In this document: piece after piece, positions 7,956 through 15,903 of the stretch
Layout of the letters: each line of letters begins with the position of its first letter
How positions within the stretch are numbered: the stretch's first letter is position 1
Source of the DNA: an uncultured Bacteroides sp.
GTDB taxonomy: Bacteria; Bacteroidota; Bacteroidia; Bacteroidales; Bacteroidaceae
Reading direction: 5' to 3'
Assembly (NCBI GenBank): GCA_900555635.1
Contig: USLU01000048.1
Location: 1 to 35,789 of the forward strand
Length of the DNA: 35,789 nucleotides
Made by a program: the position numbers and the translations under genes
The notes under the pieces: model-generated
Told to the model about the DNA's origin: nothing
Seen by the model: the letters and a program-made list of their open reading frames with translations, nothing else
Database searches by the model: none

Positions 7956-7979
7956 TGCAAACCTAAAACGACAACGCGT

Positions 7980-8813
7980 ATGGAATTTCCACAAGTCGAT
8001 CTACCCGTAGATATGATTGCATGGACGGAAGTAACAGAAGACATTCTTAATATCTACAAGCAATCGTGCCGTTTAAAAGCTTGTATCTTCGCCCTCTGCA
8101 TAGAAGGTTCTATCAAAGTATCTATTAACCTGATGGACACTGAAATAAAGCAAGGAGACTTTGTCACCCTGTTACCCGGAACTATTATCCAGTTCTACGA
8201 ACAAAAAGAAAAGGTATGTTTGGGATTCGTTGGTTTCTCATCGCATTGCTTAAACGGGGTTAATCTCATCCAGTCTACTCTAAGTTCTTTCTCTACGATA
8301 TTAGAGTACCCTGTAATGAATGTCGATCCAATAGTAGCTTCCTACCTAAAGGACTACTTTGCGCTGTGGGCGCGCATCACTACCGGTCCATTCCCACCGG
8401 ATACCAAGATGGCACAAGGTACTCTGAATATACTTCTTTACGGTATAGATAAACTATACAGAGTTCATCCGAAACAACAAAAGAACACTAAGAGCCGTAA
8501 AGAGGAAATATGCCGTGAACTGGTTCAGCTTGTCATTGAAAATTATACAAACGAACGTCGTGCACAGTTTTATGCCGATAAATTAGGGGTTTCTTTACAA
8601 CACCTTAGCACCACAATCAAGCAGGTTACAGGAAAAAACGTACTCGATATCATTGCCCACGTCGTCATGGTAGATGTAAAAGCCAAACTCAAATCGACCG
8701 ACATGACCATTCAGGAAATTGCTTACTCCTTGAACTTCCCTAGTGCCTCCTTCTTTGGAAAGTACTTTAAACGGCATATGGGGATGAGTCCTTTAGAATA
8801 TAGGAATAGCTAA
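7980..8813 (+). CDS. AraC family transcriptional regulator
   Basis: A 277-aa regulator with an N-terminal cupin-like sensor half (CIEGSIKVSINLMDTEIKQGDF...LLPGTIIQFYE) and a C-terminal double helix-turn-helix of about 100 residues: RRAQFYADKLGVSLQHLSTT, then MTIQEIAYSLNFPSASFFGK and the typical end FKRHMGMSPLEYR. It acts in the cytoplasm as a DNA-binding activator or repressor; the ligand is unknown. It follows the TonB-dependent receptor on the same strand with its own promoter and converges with the ATPase-like gene, 7 bases away. The ATG at 7980 is preferred over a TTG at 7953 that sits in the promoter. Confidence 0.9.
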   Translation: MEFPQVDLPVDMIAWTEVTEDILNIYKQSCRLKACIFALCIEGSIKVSINLMDTEIKQGDFVTLLPGTIIQFYEQKEKVCLGFVGFSSHCLNGVNLIQSTLSSFSTILEYPVMNVDPIVASYLKDYFALWARITTGPFPPDTKMAQGTLNILLYGIDKLYRVHPKQQKNTKSRKEEICRELVQLVIENYTNERRAQFYADKLGVSLQHLSTTIKQVTGKNVLDIIAHVVMVDVKAKLKSTDMTIQEIAYSLNFPSASFFGKYFKRHMGMSPLEYRNS

Positions 8814-8820
8814 AAAATGG

Positions 8821-10455
8821 TCAGTAATTTGAAGGCAATCGAAGGCTATTGAGCATGACTGACAAACACGACAATGCCATTACTGCATTTACTAGTAATG
8901 GAGTCAGCGAAAGACCATAAACCGGGAAAAGCAATCCGGCAGCTACAGGAATAGCTATTATATTATAGATAAAAGCCCAAAAGAGATTCTTATTCATCAA
9001 ACTGACAGTTTGGTGCGAGATACGGAAAGCCTTCGGCAGCAGCAGCAAATCCGAAGTCTTTAAAGTAACCATTGCTTCATCCACCACGTCGGTATCTTCA
9101 GTCATAATAACACTGACATCTGCACAAGAAAGAGCTTGCGTATCACTCATACCGTCGCTTACCATAGCAACGGTTCGGCCCTGAAGTTGAAGTTCACGAA
9201 TAAAATCTTCTTTATCCTCTGGCATAGCATCGGCAATGAAATTGAGAATACCCAAACTTCCGGCTACAGCAGAAGCAGTACGTTCACCGTCTCCCGTAAG
9301 CATACAAATATCAATGTCTTGTCCACGCAGTTCCTTGACTGCCTCAACAGAAGTAATCTTCATCTGGTCTTTGAGCGCAATGATAGCGAGCAGTTCATTT
9401 TCCCGCCCGAAATAGACAATGCTATTACCATCAGACTCATACTCCACTAACATCTCAACTAAAAGATCAGAAAGGTTAGCCCGAAAATCTTTCAGTAATT
9501 TGTGACTGCCCACCCAATATTCGGCACCTTCATAAGTTACTTTTATTCCTTTTCCAATTATATCTTCAACACCATCCAATTGTACAGGGCACACATGCTC
9601 TGACTCCAAAGCCTGAATAAGAGCTTTGGCTAACGGATGGTTAGAATGCAGTTCGGCAGCTAACAGTACTTTTTTTAAATGTTCTTCTTCAGCCTGTGCC
9701 CATAACCAACCAGTAACCGAAGGATGTCCCTCAGTCAATGTACCTGTTTTATCGAATACGACTACATCTATTTTACTCATCTGTTCCAATGCGATGGCGT
9801 CTTTTACTAATACATGGTTATCGGCAGCCTTACTTATGCCGGCAATCAACGCCATAGGAATAGCCAATCCTAACGCACACGGACAAGCTATTATCAATAT
9901 TGAAAGAGCAGCCAACAAAGCATGAGCTACCACAGAGATCCCACCAAGAAAAATCCAGATAAAGAAAGTGAGAGCCGACAAAAACAGTACTATCGGTATG
10001 CAAAGTCCCGCAATCCGATCGTCTATACGTTGTCCTTCAGGGAAATAACCAGTACGCTTTTCCATTAACTTACCAGTAAGGATGAAAGCTATTAAAACGA
10101 CAGGGACTTCATAATAGACACTGGGCTCCAGACCGCGGTTGTACCAAAATTCAGGAAAGAAAGTATTGAATACACTAAGCAGAAAAGCAACAGAAGTACT
10201 CAGTGCAACCAGCGTATCCATATTACTTCGCCCTAAACGGGCTTGATCCCATGCACCTGTATAAAAAGAAACTCCAAAGAAGACCATCACTATAGCAGCC
10301 AATACCATTTGTATCTCTTGGCTATAAGGTATATATATGGAAAACATAGAAATCCCCAACAAAGGTATCGTAAAAATCCATGTACCAATAACCTTTTCTT
10401 TCAGACGGTAATAAGCATGGTTATGTCTTTGTTCTTTATTTAATATATGACTCAT
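8821..10455 (-). CDS. P1B-type (heavy-metal) ATPase-like protein lacking the actuator domain
   Basis: A 544-aa relative of copper-translocating ATPases. Seen: transmembrane region (about 22-132), CPC metal-site motif in IIACPCALGLAIP (Cys191, Cys193), phosphorylation motif DKTGT with Asp235, nucleotide-domain HP (273-274) and GKG (301-303), MLTGDGERTA (385-394), and the last two membrane spans (489-540) with FWAFIYN. Missing: the N-terminal heavy-metal domain, and the whole actuator domain with its TGE motif. The chain passes from TGKLMEKRTG (127-136) straight into the membrane segment after the A domain (DDRIAGLCIPIVL, 145-157), a gap of roughly 110-130 residues. The hinge GDGxNDxPAL is also altered to SDGMSDTQAL. 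The frame is intact. A normal pump cycle looks impossible without the dephosphorylating TGE loop, so it may be decayed or repurposed. Confidence 0.85.
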   Translation of the reverse strand: MSHILNKEQRHNHAYYRLKEKVIGTWIFTIPLLGISMFSIYIPYSQEIQMVLAAIVMVFFGVSFYTGAWDQARLGRSNMDTLVALSTSVAFLLSVFNTFFPEFWYNRGLEPSVYYEVPVVLIAFILTGKLMEKRTGYFPEGQRIDDRIAGLCIPIVLFLSALTFFIWIFLGGISVVAHALLAALSILIIACPCALGLAIPMALIAGISKAADNHVLVKDAIALEQMSKIDVVVFDKTGTLTEGHPSVTGWLWAQAEEEHLKKVLLAAELHSNHPLAKALIQALESEHVCPVQLDGVEDIIGKGIKVTYEGAEYWVGSHKLLKDFRANLSDLLVEMLVEYESDGNSIVYFGRENELLAIIALKDQMKITSVEAVKELRGQDIDICMLTGDGERTASAVAGSLGILNFIADAMPEDKEDFIRELQLQGRTVAMVSDGMSDTQALSCADVSVIMTEDTDVVDEAMVTLKTSDLLLLPKAFRISHQTVSLMNKNLFWAFIYNIIAIPVAAGLLFPVYGLSLTPLLVNAVMALSCLSVMLNSLRLPSNY

Positions 10456-10580
10456 TCAAATTATTATTAGAAAGTTGTTCTTCAATATATGTCTATGCAA
10501 CAACCGGAATGATTAGTTTGTTTTAATCATCCCACGCAATTAATTTTTCTTTTTTATGCGTGCAGTTCGTTAATTAGTTC

Positions 10581-10588
10581 TATATTTG
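10581..10588 (+). promoter_or_regulatory. Promoter -7 element of the DUF3298 lipoprotein gene
   Basis: TATATTTG matches TAnnTTTG, 48 bases before the ATG; the -33 region is weak. Upstream, CACGCA (10533-10538) and TGCGTG (10557-10562) form an inverted repeat that overlaps the -33 region. Confidence 0.5.
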
Positions 10589-10636
10589 TCGATAAAGATT
10601 TTTCATTAATATGATGATTTATAAACAAAATTCGAT

Positions 10637-11494
10637 ATGAAAAAGCAAACTGTCAGCTTACTTGTCCTTCTGCTTGCGACAAGTGGTTTTTTCTTTTCTT
10701 GTGGTAACATCATGAACAAAAACGCCGGCGCATTGGAGTTTGATAGCATACAAGTAAACGAAACGGCCCATCTCTTTGGAGATACCGCCAAACCGGCATG
10801 TAACCTTGTCATCAACTTTGCATATGCTACCCAATCATCCGACGTAAAATTGAAAGACAGCTTGAATACTTTCTTCCTCTCCGCCTGCTTCGGTGAAAAG
10901 TACATGACGATGAAGCCCGAAGAAGCCGTTAAGAAATATACCGAAAAGTACGTCAGTGATTATCTCAAGGATCTGGAACCGATGTACCAAAAAGATGAAC
11001 AGGAGAAAGAGGATGACGCCACCATGGAAGCATGGTATTCTTATTACAAAGGTATCGAAGGCCATGTTCAGCTATATTTCAAGAATCTGCTTATTTACCG
11101 CATAGACTATAATGAATATACCGGCGGTGCACATGGCATTTATATGACAACCTACCTCAATATGGATTTGCGTACACTAAGCCCTATCCGGTTGGACGAT
11201 TTGTTTGTAAGCGACTATAAAGAAGCTTTAACCGATCTATTGTGGAACCAATTAATGGCGGATAATAAAGTAGCCACTCGTCAGGAACTGGAAAACATGG
11301 GGTATGCTACTACCGGTGATCTGGAACCTACCGAAAACTTCTACCTCAACAAAGATGGAATCACTTTCTATTATAATGTATACGAAATTGCTCCTTATGT
11401 AATGGGCCCTATAAAAATTACCCTGCCATATGATGTAATGCAACATTTGCTGAGTGATGACTGCATGGTACTTAATGAAGTACGGAACTCATAA
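10637..11494 (+). CDS. Lipoprotein with DUF4163/DUF3298 (RsiV/PdaC-like) domains
   Basis: A 285-aa protein with a lipoprotein signal peptide; the lipobox is FFSC with Cys22 followed by Gly-Asn. The central part carries a DUF4163-like segment, and the C-terminal part has the DUF3298 pattern (LSPIRLDDLFVSDYKEAL...GITFYYNVYEIAPYVMGPIKITLPYDVM). Such domains are found in RsiV, the lysozyme-binding anti-sigma factor, and in PdaC peptidoglycan deacetylase, but here there is no catalytic domain or cytoplasmic anti-sigma part. It is likely exported and membrane-anchored; a ligand-binding role at the cell envelope is inference. It is followed by rsmG after 34 bases. Confidence 0.85.
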   Translation: MKKQTVSLLVLLLATSGFFFSCGNIMNKNAGALEFDSIQVNETAHLFGDTAKPACNLVINFAYATQSSDVKLKDSLNTFFLSACFGEKYMTMKPEEAVKKYTEKYVSDYLKDLEPMYQKDEQEKEDDATMEAWYSYYKGIEGHVQLYFKNLLIYRIDYNEYTGGAHGIYMTTYLNMDLRTLSPIRLDDLFVSDYKEALTDLLWNQLMADNKVATRQELENMGYATTGDLEPTENFYLNKDGITFYYNVYEIAPYVMGPIKITLPYDVMQHLLSDDCMVLNEVRNS

Positions 11495-11528
11495 GATTTT
11501 TGATTTATAATTTTTGATTTATAAGCTA

Positions 11529-12149
11529 ATGGAACTTATTCTAAAATACTTTCCGGAACTGACGGAGGAACAGAAAAAGCAGTTTGCTGCGCTCTATGAT
11601 CTCTATCTGGACTGGAACTCTAAAATAAACGTTATATCGCGTAAAGACATCGAGAACTTGTACGAACACCACGTTCTTCATTCATTGGGTATAGCCAAAG
11701 TCATCAACTTTAAACCGGGTACAAAGATTATGGACCTAGGTACAGGTGGAGGTTTTCCGGGCATCCCGTTGGCTATACTCTTTCCTGAGGTAAGTTTCCA
11801 CCTGGTAGACAGTATAGGTAAAAAAGTAAGAGTTGCCACTGAAGTAGCCAATAGTATCGGGCTGAAAAACGTCACCTTGCGTCATGCACGTGCCGAAGAA
11901 GAAAAGCAGCTATTCGATTTTGTGGTAAGCCGCGCAGTGATGCCACTAGCCGACTTATTAAAGATAATCCGCAAGAACATCACTCCCAAGCAACAAAATT
12001 CCTTACCCAACGGATTGATTTGTCTGAAAGGTGGTGAACTGGAACACGAAGCCATGCCTTTCAAGAACAAGACTACTATGTGGGATTTAAAAGATATTTT
12101 CGAGGAAGAATTCTTCAAGACTAAAAAAGTAGTCTACGTGGTAAGTTGA
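11529..12149 (+). CDS. rsmG: 16S rRNA (guanine-N7)-methyltransferase G
   Basis: A 206-aa RsmG/GidB, which methylates N7 of G527 in 16S rRNA using S-adenosylmethionine. The family is recognised from YFPELTEEQKKQFAALYDLY, WNSKINVISRKD, the SAM-binding loop MDLGTGGGFPGIPLAI, and FDFVVSRAVMPL. The open frame could begin at a TTG at 11514, but the ATG at 11529 gives the normal N-terminus. The bases just upstream repeat TTTTTGATTTATAA twice, which looks like the low-complexity filler common between Bacteroides genes. Confidence 0.95.
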   Translation: MELILKYFPELTEEQKKQFAALYDLYLDWNSKINVISRKDIENLYEHHVLHSLGIAKVINFKPGTKIMDLGTGGGFPGIPLAILFPEVSFHLVDSIGKKVRVATEVANSIGLKNVTLRHARAEEEKQLFDFVVSRAVMPLADLLKIIRKNITPKQQNSLPNGLICLKGGELEHEAMPFKNKTTMWDLKDIFEEEFFKTKKVVYVVS

Positions 12150-12233
12150 GAGTTGAAGGTAGATTTATATAATGACCTGTAATTAGTAAATTGTAATTAG
12201 CAATTCATAATTTGTAATTTGTATTTTGCCATC

Positions 12234-12872
12234 ATGAAAATAAAGAGATTTGAATTTAATATGTTCCCGGAGAACTGTTACGTACTTTGGGACGAAACAA
12301 ACGAAGCAGCCGTCATCGATCCCGGATGTTTCTATGAAGAAGAGAAGCAAGCGTTGAAGAACTTTATTATCAATAATGAGTTGAACGTAAAGCATCTGCT
12401 GAATACACATTTGCATTTGGACCATATCTTCGGGAATCCTTTTATGCTGAAGGAATTCGGATTAAAAGCAGAAGCCAATCAAGCCGATGAGTTCTGGATC
12501 GATGAAGCGCCCAAACAAAGCCGGATGTATGGCTTCCAATTGCAGGAGGCTCCTGTTCCATTGGGTACTTACTTGCATGATGGAGATATCATTACTTTTG
12601 GCAACACTAGTCTGGAAGCCATCCATGTGCCCGGCCATTCTCCGGGAAGTTTGGTGTTTTATTGTGCCGCAGACCACTGCATGTTCTCCGGTGATGTATT
12701 ATTTCAAGGGAGCATAGGACGTGCTGACCTCACCGGAGGCAACTTCGATGAACTGATAGAGCATATTTGCAGCCGTCTGTTCATACTGCCTAATGATACG
12801 ATTGTCTATCCGGGACATGGAGCGCCGACTACAATTGGCATAGAGAAGGCGGAGAATCCGTTTTTTCGTTAG
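12234..12872 (+). CDS. MBL-fold metallohydrolase (glyoxalase II-like)
   Basis: A 212-aa metallo-beta-lactamase fold hydrolase. Metal ligands are visible: NTHLHLDHIFGN (HxHxDH), HVPGHSPGS, SGDVLFQGSIGRADL (bridging Asp) and VYPGHGAPTT. The size and motif spacing match the YcbL/glyoxalase-II-like group, which hydrolyse thioesters; the real substrate is not known. The ATG at 12234 is preferred over a TTG at 12219. The 84 bases before it are AT-rich filler built from repeated AATTTGTAATT-like words. gcvP follows after 29 bases on the same strand, so the two may be cotranscribed. Confidence 0.9.
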   Translation: MKIKRFEFNMFPENCYVLWDETNEAAVIDPGCFYEEEKQALKNFIINNELNVKHLLNTHLHLDHIFGNPFMLKEFGLKAEANQADEFWIDEAPKQSRMYGFQLQEAPVPLGTYLHDGDIITFGNTSLEAIHVPGHSPGSLVFYCAADHCMFSGDVLFQGSIGRADLTGGNFDELIEHICSRLFILPNDTIVYPGHGAPTTIGIEKAENPFFR

Positions 12873-12901
12873 AACGAAAAATAACTTAAATATTTACCAA
12901 T

Positions 12902-15748
12902 ATGAGAAACGATATTTTTGCAAACCGCCACATTGGCATTAGCGCAAAGGATGAGGAACAGATGCTCCGCAAAATCGGAGTGAAGAGCCTGGACGAGTTG
13001 ATCGACCAAACCATTCCTGCAAACATCCGCTTGAAAGAGCCGCTGGCTTTACCCGAAGCCATGACGGAATATGAGTTTGGGCAACACATCGCCGGACTAG
13101 CTGCCAAGAACAAACTCTACACTACTTACATCGGCATGGGTTGGTATAACACTATCACACCTGCCGTTATCCAACGAAATGTATTCGAGAATCCGGTTTG
13201 GTATACCTCCTATACTCCCTATCAGGCAGAAGTTTCGCAAGGACGCCTGGAAGCACTTATGAATTTCCAGACTGCCGTATGCGACCTCACTGCTATGCCA
13301 CTTGCTAATTGTTCCCTACTGGATGAAGCCACTGCTGCTGCCGAAGCCGTATCGATGATGTATAGCCTCCGCCCGCGTGATATGCAGAAGTCGGGAGCCA
13401 ATGTGGTATTTGTAGATGAAAATATCTTTCCGCAGACCTTGGCGGTAATGACTACCCGTGCTATTCCGCAAGGTATCGAACTACGTACCGGTAAATTTGA
13501 AGAAATGGAATTTACTCCGGAAGTTTTTGCCTGCATATTGCAATACCCCAATGCCAGTGGAAATGTGGAAGACTTCCGTTCTTTCGTAGAAAAAGCGCAT
13601 GAAGCTAATTGCAAAGTAGCGGTTGCCGCCGATATCTTAAGTCTTGCCGTACTCACTCCTCCGGGAGAATGGGGAGCGGATATCGTATTCGGTACCACAC
13701 AAAGATTCGGTACACCGATGTTCTACGGAGGTCCTTCGGCTGCATTCTTTGCCGCACGCGACGAATATAAACGTAATATGCCCGGACGCATCATCGGATG
13801 GTCTAAAGACAAATACGACAAGATGTGTTACCGCATGGCCCTGCAAACCCGCGAGCAGCACATCAAACGCGAAAAGGCTACTTCCAACATCTGTACCGCA
13901 CAAGCTTTACTGGCTACAATGGCAGGTTTCTATGCCGTATATCACGGACCGGAAGGTATTCGTGCCATTGCCGAACGCATTCACAGCATTGCCGCTTATC
14001 TGGAAAAGACAATCAATAAGCTAGGCTACAAACAAGTCAACAAGCATTACTTCGGTACCCTTCGTTTTGCACTACCCGATACAGTATCTGCACAACAAAT
14101 CCGTACCATTGCTCTGAGCAAAGAAGTAAACTTGCGCTACTTTAAGAATGGAGATGTAGGTATGAGCATTGACGAGACTACAGATGTAGCTGCGGTTAAT
14201 GTATTGCTTTCTATCTTTGCCATTGCTGCCGGACAAGATTATACCAAAACAAATGACATTCCTCACAGCTGCACTTTGCCGAAAGCTTTAAAACGCGAAA
14301 GTGCTTATCTGACACACGAGGCCTTCAATAAATACCATACGGAAACAGAGATGATGCGTTACATCAAACGTCTGGACCGTAAGGACATCTCGCTGGCTCA
14401 CTCCATGATTTCACTCGGTTCGTGTACCATGAAACTGAATGCGGCAGCCGAAATGCTTCCGCTCAGCCGTCCCGAATTTACAAGCATACATCCGTTGGTT
14501 CCCGAAGATCAAGCTGAAGGTTACCGCGAACTGATTCGTAACCTGAGTGAAGAGCTGAAAACAATTACAGGTTTTGCAGGTGTCAGCCTGCAACCCAATT
14601 CGGGTGCAGCCGGTGAATATGCAGGTTTACGTGTCATACGCGCTTATCTGGAAAGCATCGGACAAGGACATCGCAGCAAAGTCCTGATACCTGCTTCTGC
14701 ACATGGGACCAATCCGGCTTCAGCTGTTCAAGCTGGATTTTCAACCGTGATTTGCGCTTGCGACGATCATGGAAACGTAGATATGGACGATCTCCGTGCC
14801 AAAGCAGAGGAGAATAAGGATGATCTCGCTGCATTGATGATTACATATCCTTCTACACACGGTATCTTTGAAACAGAGATTGTAGAAATCTGCAACATCA
14901 TTCATGCATGCGGTGCACAGGTTTATATGGACGGTGCCAATATGAATGCGCAAGTTGGCTTGACTAATCCCGGATTTATCGGTGCTGACGTTTGCCACTT
15001 GAACTTGCATAAGACTTTTGCCATACCTCATGGTGGTGGTGGTCCGGGTGTAGGTCCTATCTGTGTAGCAGAACATCTCGTTCCGTTCTTACCGGGACAC
15101 GGCCTGTTCGGCAACTCTACAAACGAAGTAGCTGCCGCACCATTCGGTAGTGCAGGTGTTTTGCCCATTACCTACGGTTACATTCGCATGATGGGAAGTG
15201 AAGGACTGACACGTGCTACCAAAATTGCGATATTGAATGCTAATTACATGGCAGCCTACTTCAACGAAACGTATGGTATCGTTTATAGAGGCGCCAATGG
15301 TTTTGTTGGTCATGAAATGATTCTGGAATGCCGCAAAGTCTTCGAAGAAACAGGTATCAGCGAAAATGATATAGCCAAGCGTCTGATGGACTACGGTTAT
15401 CACGCTCCTACCCTCTCCTTCCCTGTACACGGTACTTTGATGATTGAACCCACAGAAAGTGAGAGTCTCGCCGAACTGGATAACTTCATTACCGTCATGC
15501 TTACTATCTGGCAAGAAATTCAAGAAGTGAAAGATGGCAAAGCCGAAAAAGAGGATAATGTATTGGTAAATGCTCCGCATCCCGAATACGAAGTGGTTGC
15601 TAACGAATGGAAACACAGCTATTCACGCGAGAAAGCCGCTTATCCGATTGAAAGTGTACGCGATAATAAGTTCTGGGTGAACGTTGCACGTATTGATAAT
15701 ACGTTGGGCGATAGAAAGCTGATACCGACTTGCTACGGTTGCTTCTGA
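12902..15748 (+). CDS. gcvP: Glycine dehydrogenase (aminomethyl-transferring), glycine cleavage P protein
   Basis: A 948-aa full-length P protein. It decarboxylates glycine with pyridoxal phosphate and passes the aminomethyl group to the lipoyl arm of GcvH. The two homologous halves are fused in one chain. The PLP lysine is in LNLHKTFAIPHGGGGPGVGP, near residue 704. Other typical stretches are RHIGISAKDEEQML at the start, MGWYNTITPAVIQRN, and SYSREKAAYP near the end. The other cleavage-system genes are not in the window. LipB, also here, supplies the octanoyl group from which the GcvH lipoyl arm is made. A bidirectional terminator lies directly downstream. Confidence 0.97.
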   Translation: MRNDIFANRHIGISAKDEEQMLRKIGVKSLDELIDQTIPANIRLKEPLALPEAMTEYEFGQHIAGLAAKNKLYTTYIGMGWYNTITPAVIQRNVFENPVWYTSYTPYQAEVSQGRLEALMNFQTAVCDLTAMPLANCSLLDEATAAAEAVSMMYSLRPRDMQKSGANVVFVDENIFPQTLAVMTTRAIPQGIELRTGKFEEMEFTPEVFACILQYPNASGNVEDFRSFVEKAHEANCKVAVAADILSLAVLTPPGEWGADIVFGTTQRFGTPMFYGGPSAAFFAARDEYKRNMPGRIIGWSKDKYDKMCYRMALQTREQHIKREKATSNICTAQALLATMAGFYAVYHGPEGIRAIAERIHSIAAYLEKTINKLGYKQVNKHYFGTLRFALPDTVSAQQIRTIALSKEVNLRYFKNGDVGMSIDETTDVAAVNVLLSIFAIAAGQDYTKTNDIPHSCTLPKALKRESAYLTHEAFNKYHTETEMMRYIKRLDRKDISLAHSMISLGSCTMKLNAAAEMLPLSRPEFTSIHPLVPEDQAEGYRELIRNLSEELKTITGFAGVSLQPNSGAAGEYAGLRVIRAYLESIGQGHRSKVLIPASAHGTNPASAVQAGFSTVICACDDHGNVDMDDLRAKAEENKDDLAALMITYPSTHGIFETEIVEICNIIHACGAQVYMDGANMNAQVGLTNPGFIGADVCHLNLHKTFAIPHGGGGPGVGPICVAEHLVPFLPGHGLFGNSTNEVAAAPFGSAGVLPITYGYIRMMGSEGLTRATKIAILNANYMAAYFNETYGIVYRGANGFVGHEMILECRKVFEETGISENDIAKRLMDYGYHAPTLSFPVHGTLMIEPTESESLAELDNFITVMLTIWQEIQEVKDGKAEKEDNVLVNAPHPEYEVVANEWKHSYSREKAAYPIESVRDNKFWVNVARIDNTLGDRKLIPTCYGCF

Positions 15749-15783
15749 CATCCACAAGATAAACCCGTACCTATAAGGTAATA

Positions 15784-15831
15784 AAAATTGAGGAGAAAAA
15801 GCTGTTTATACAGTTATTTCCCCTCAATTTT
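15784..15831. terminator. Bidirectional terminator between gcvP and poxB
   Basis: AAAATTGAGGAG (15784-15795) pairs with CCCCTCAATTTT (15820-15831) with one mismatch and a 24-base loop. A-rich and T-rich flanks on both sides suit the convergent genes. Confidence 0.75.
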
Positions 15832-15903
15832 ATTTGTTCTTTGCTTAAAATTTATCAGCTTGCCGAAATACAGATAACAACATCAGAAAGGCCCTAAGCA
15901 AAA

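Noticed and set aside
7953..7979. Upstream TTG starts for the AraC gene and likewise for rsmG (11514), MBL hydrolase (12219), yigZ (25382) and glycerate kinase (25427)
   Set aside because: In each case an ATG a few codons later gives the normal family N-terminus; for AraC and yigZ the TTG is part of a TAnnTTTG promoter element, and for glycerate kinase the element lies inside the extension.
10021..10080. A frameshift or split explaining the short P-type ATPase
   Set aside because: The reading frame is continuous through the junction and the missing actuator domain is not found in another frame nearby.
12150..12233. AT-rich repeated words (AATTTGTAATT-like) before the MBL gene, and the doubled TTTTTGATTTATAA at 11495-11528, as a CRISPR array or mobile repeat
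   Set aside because: There are no regular spacers or terminal inverted repeats; it looks like the low-complexity filler seen between many Bacteroides genes.
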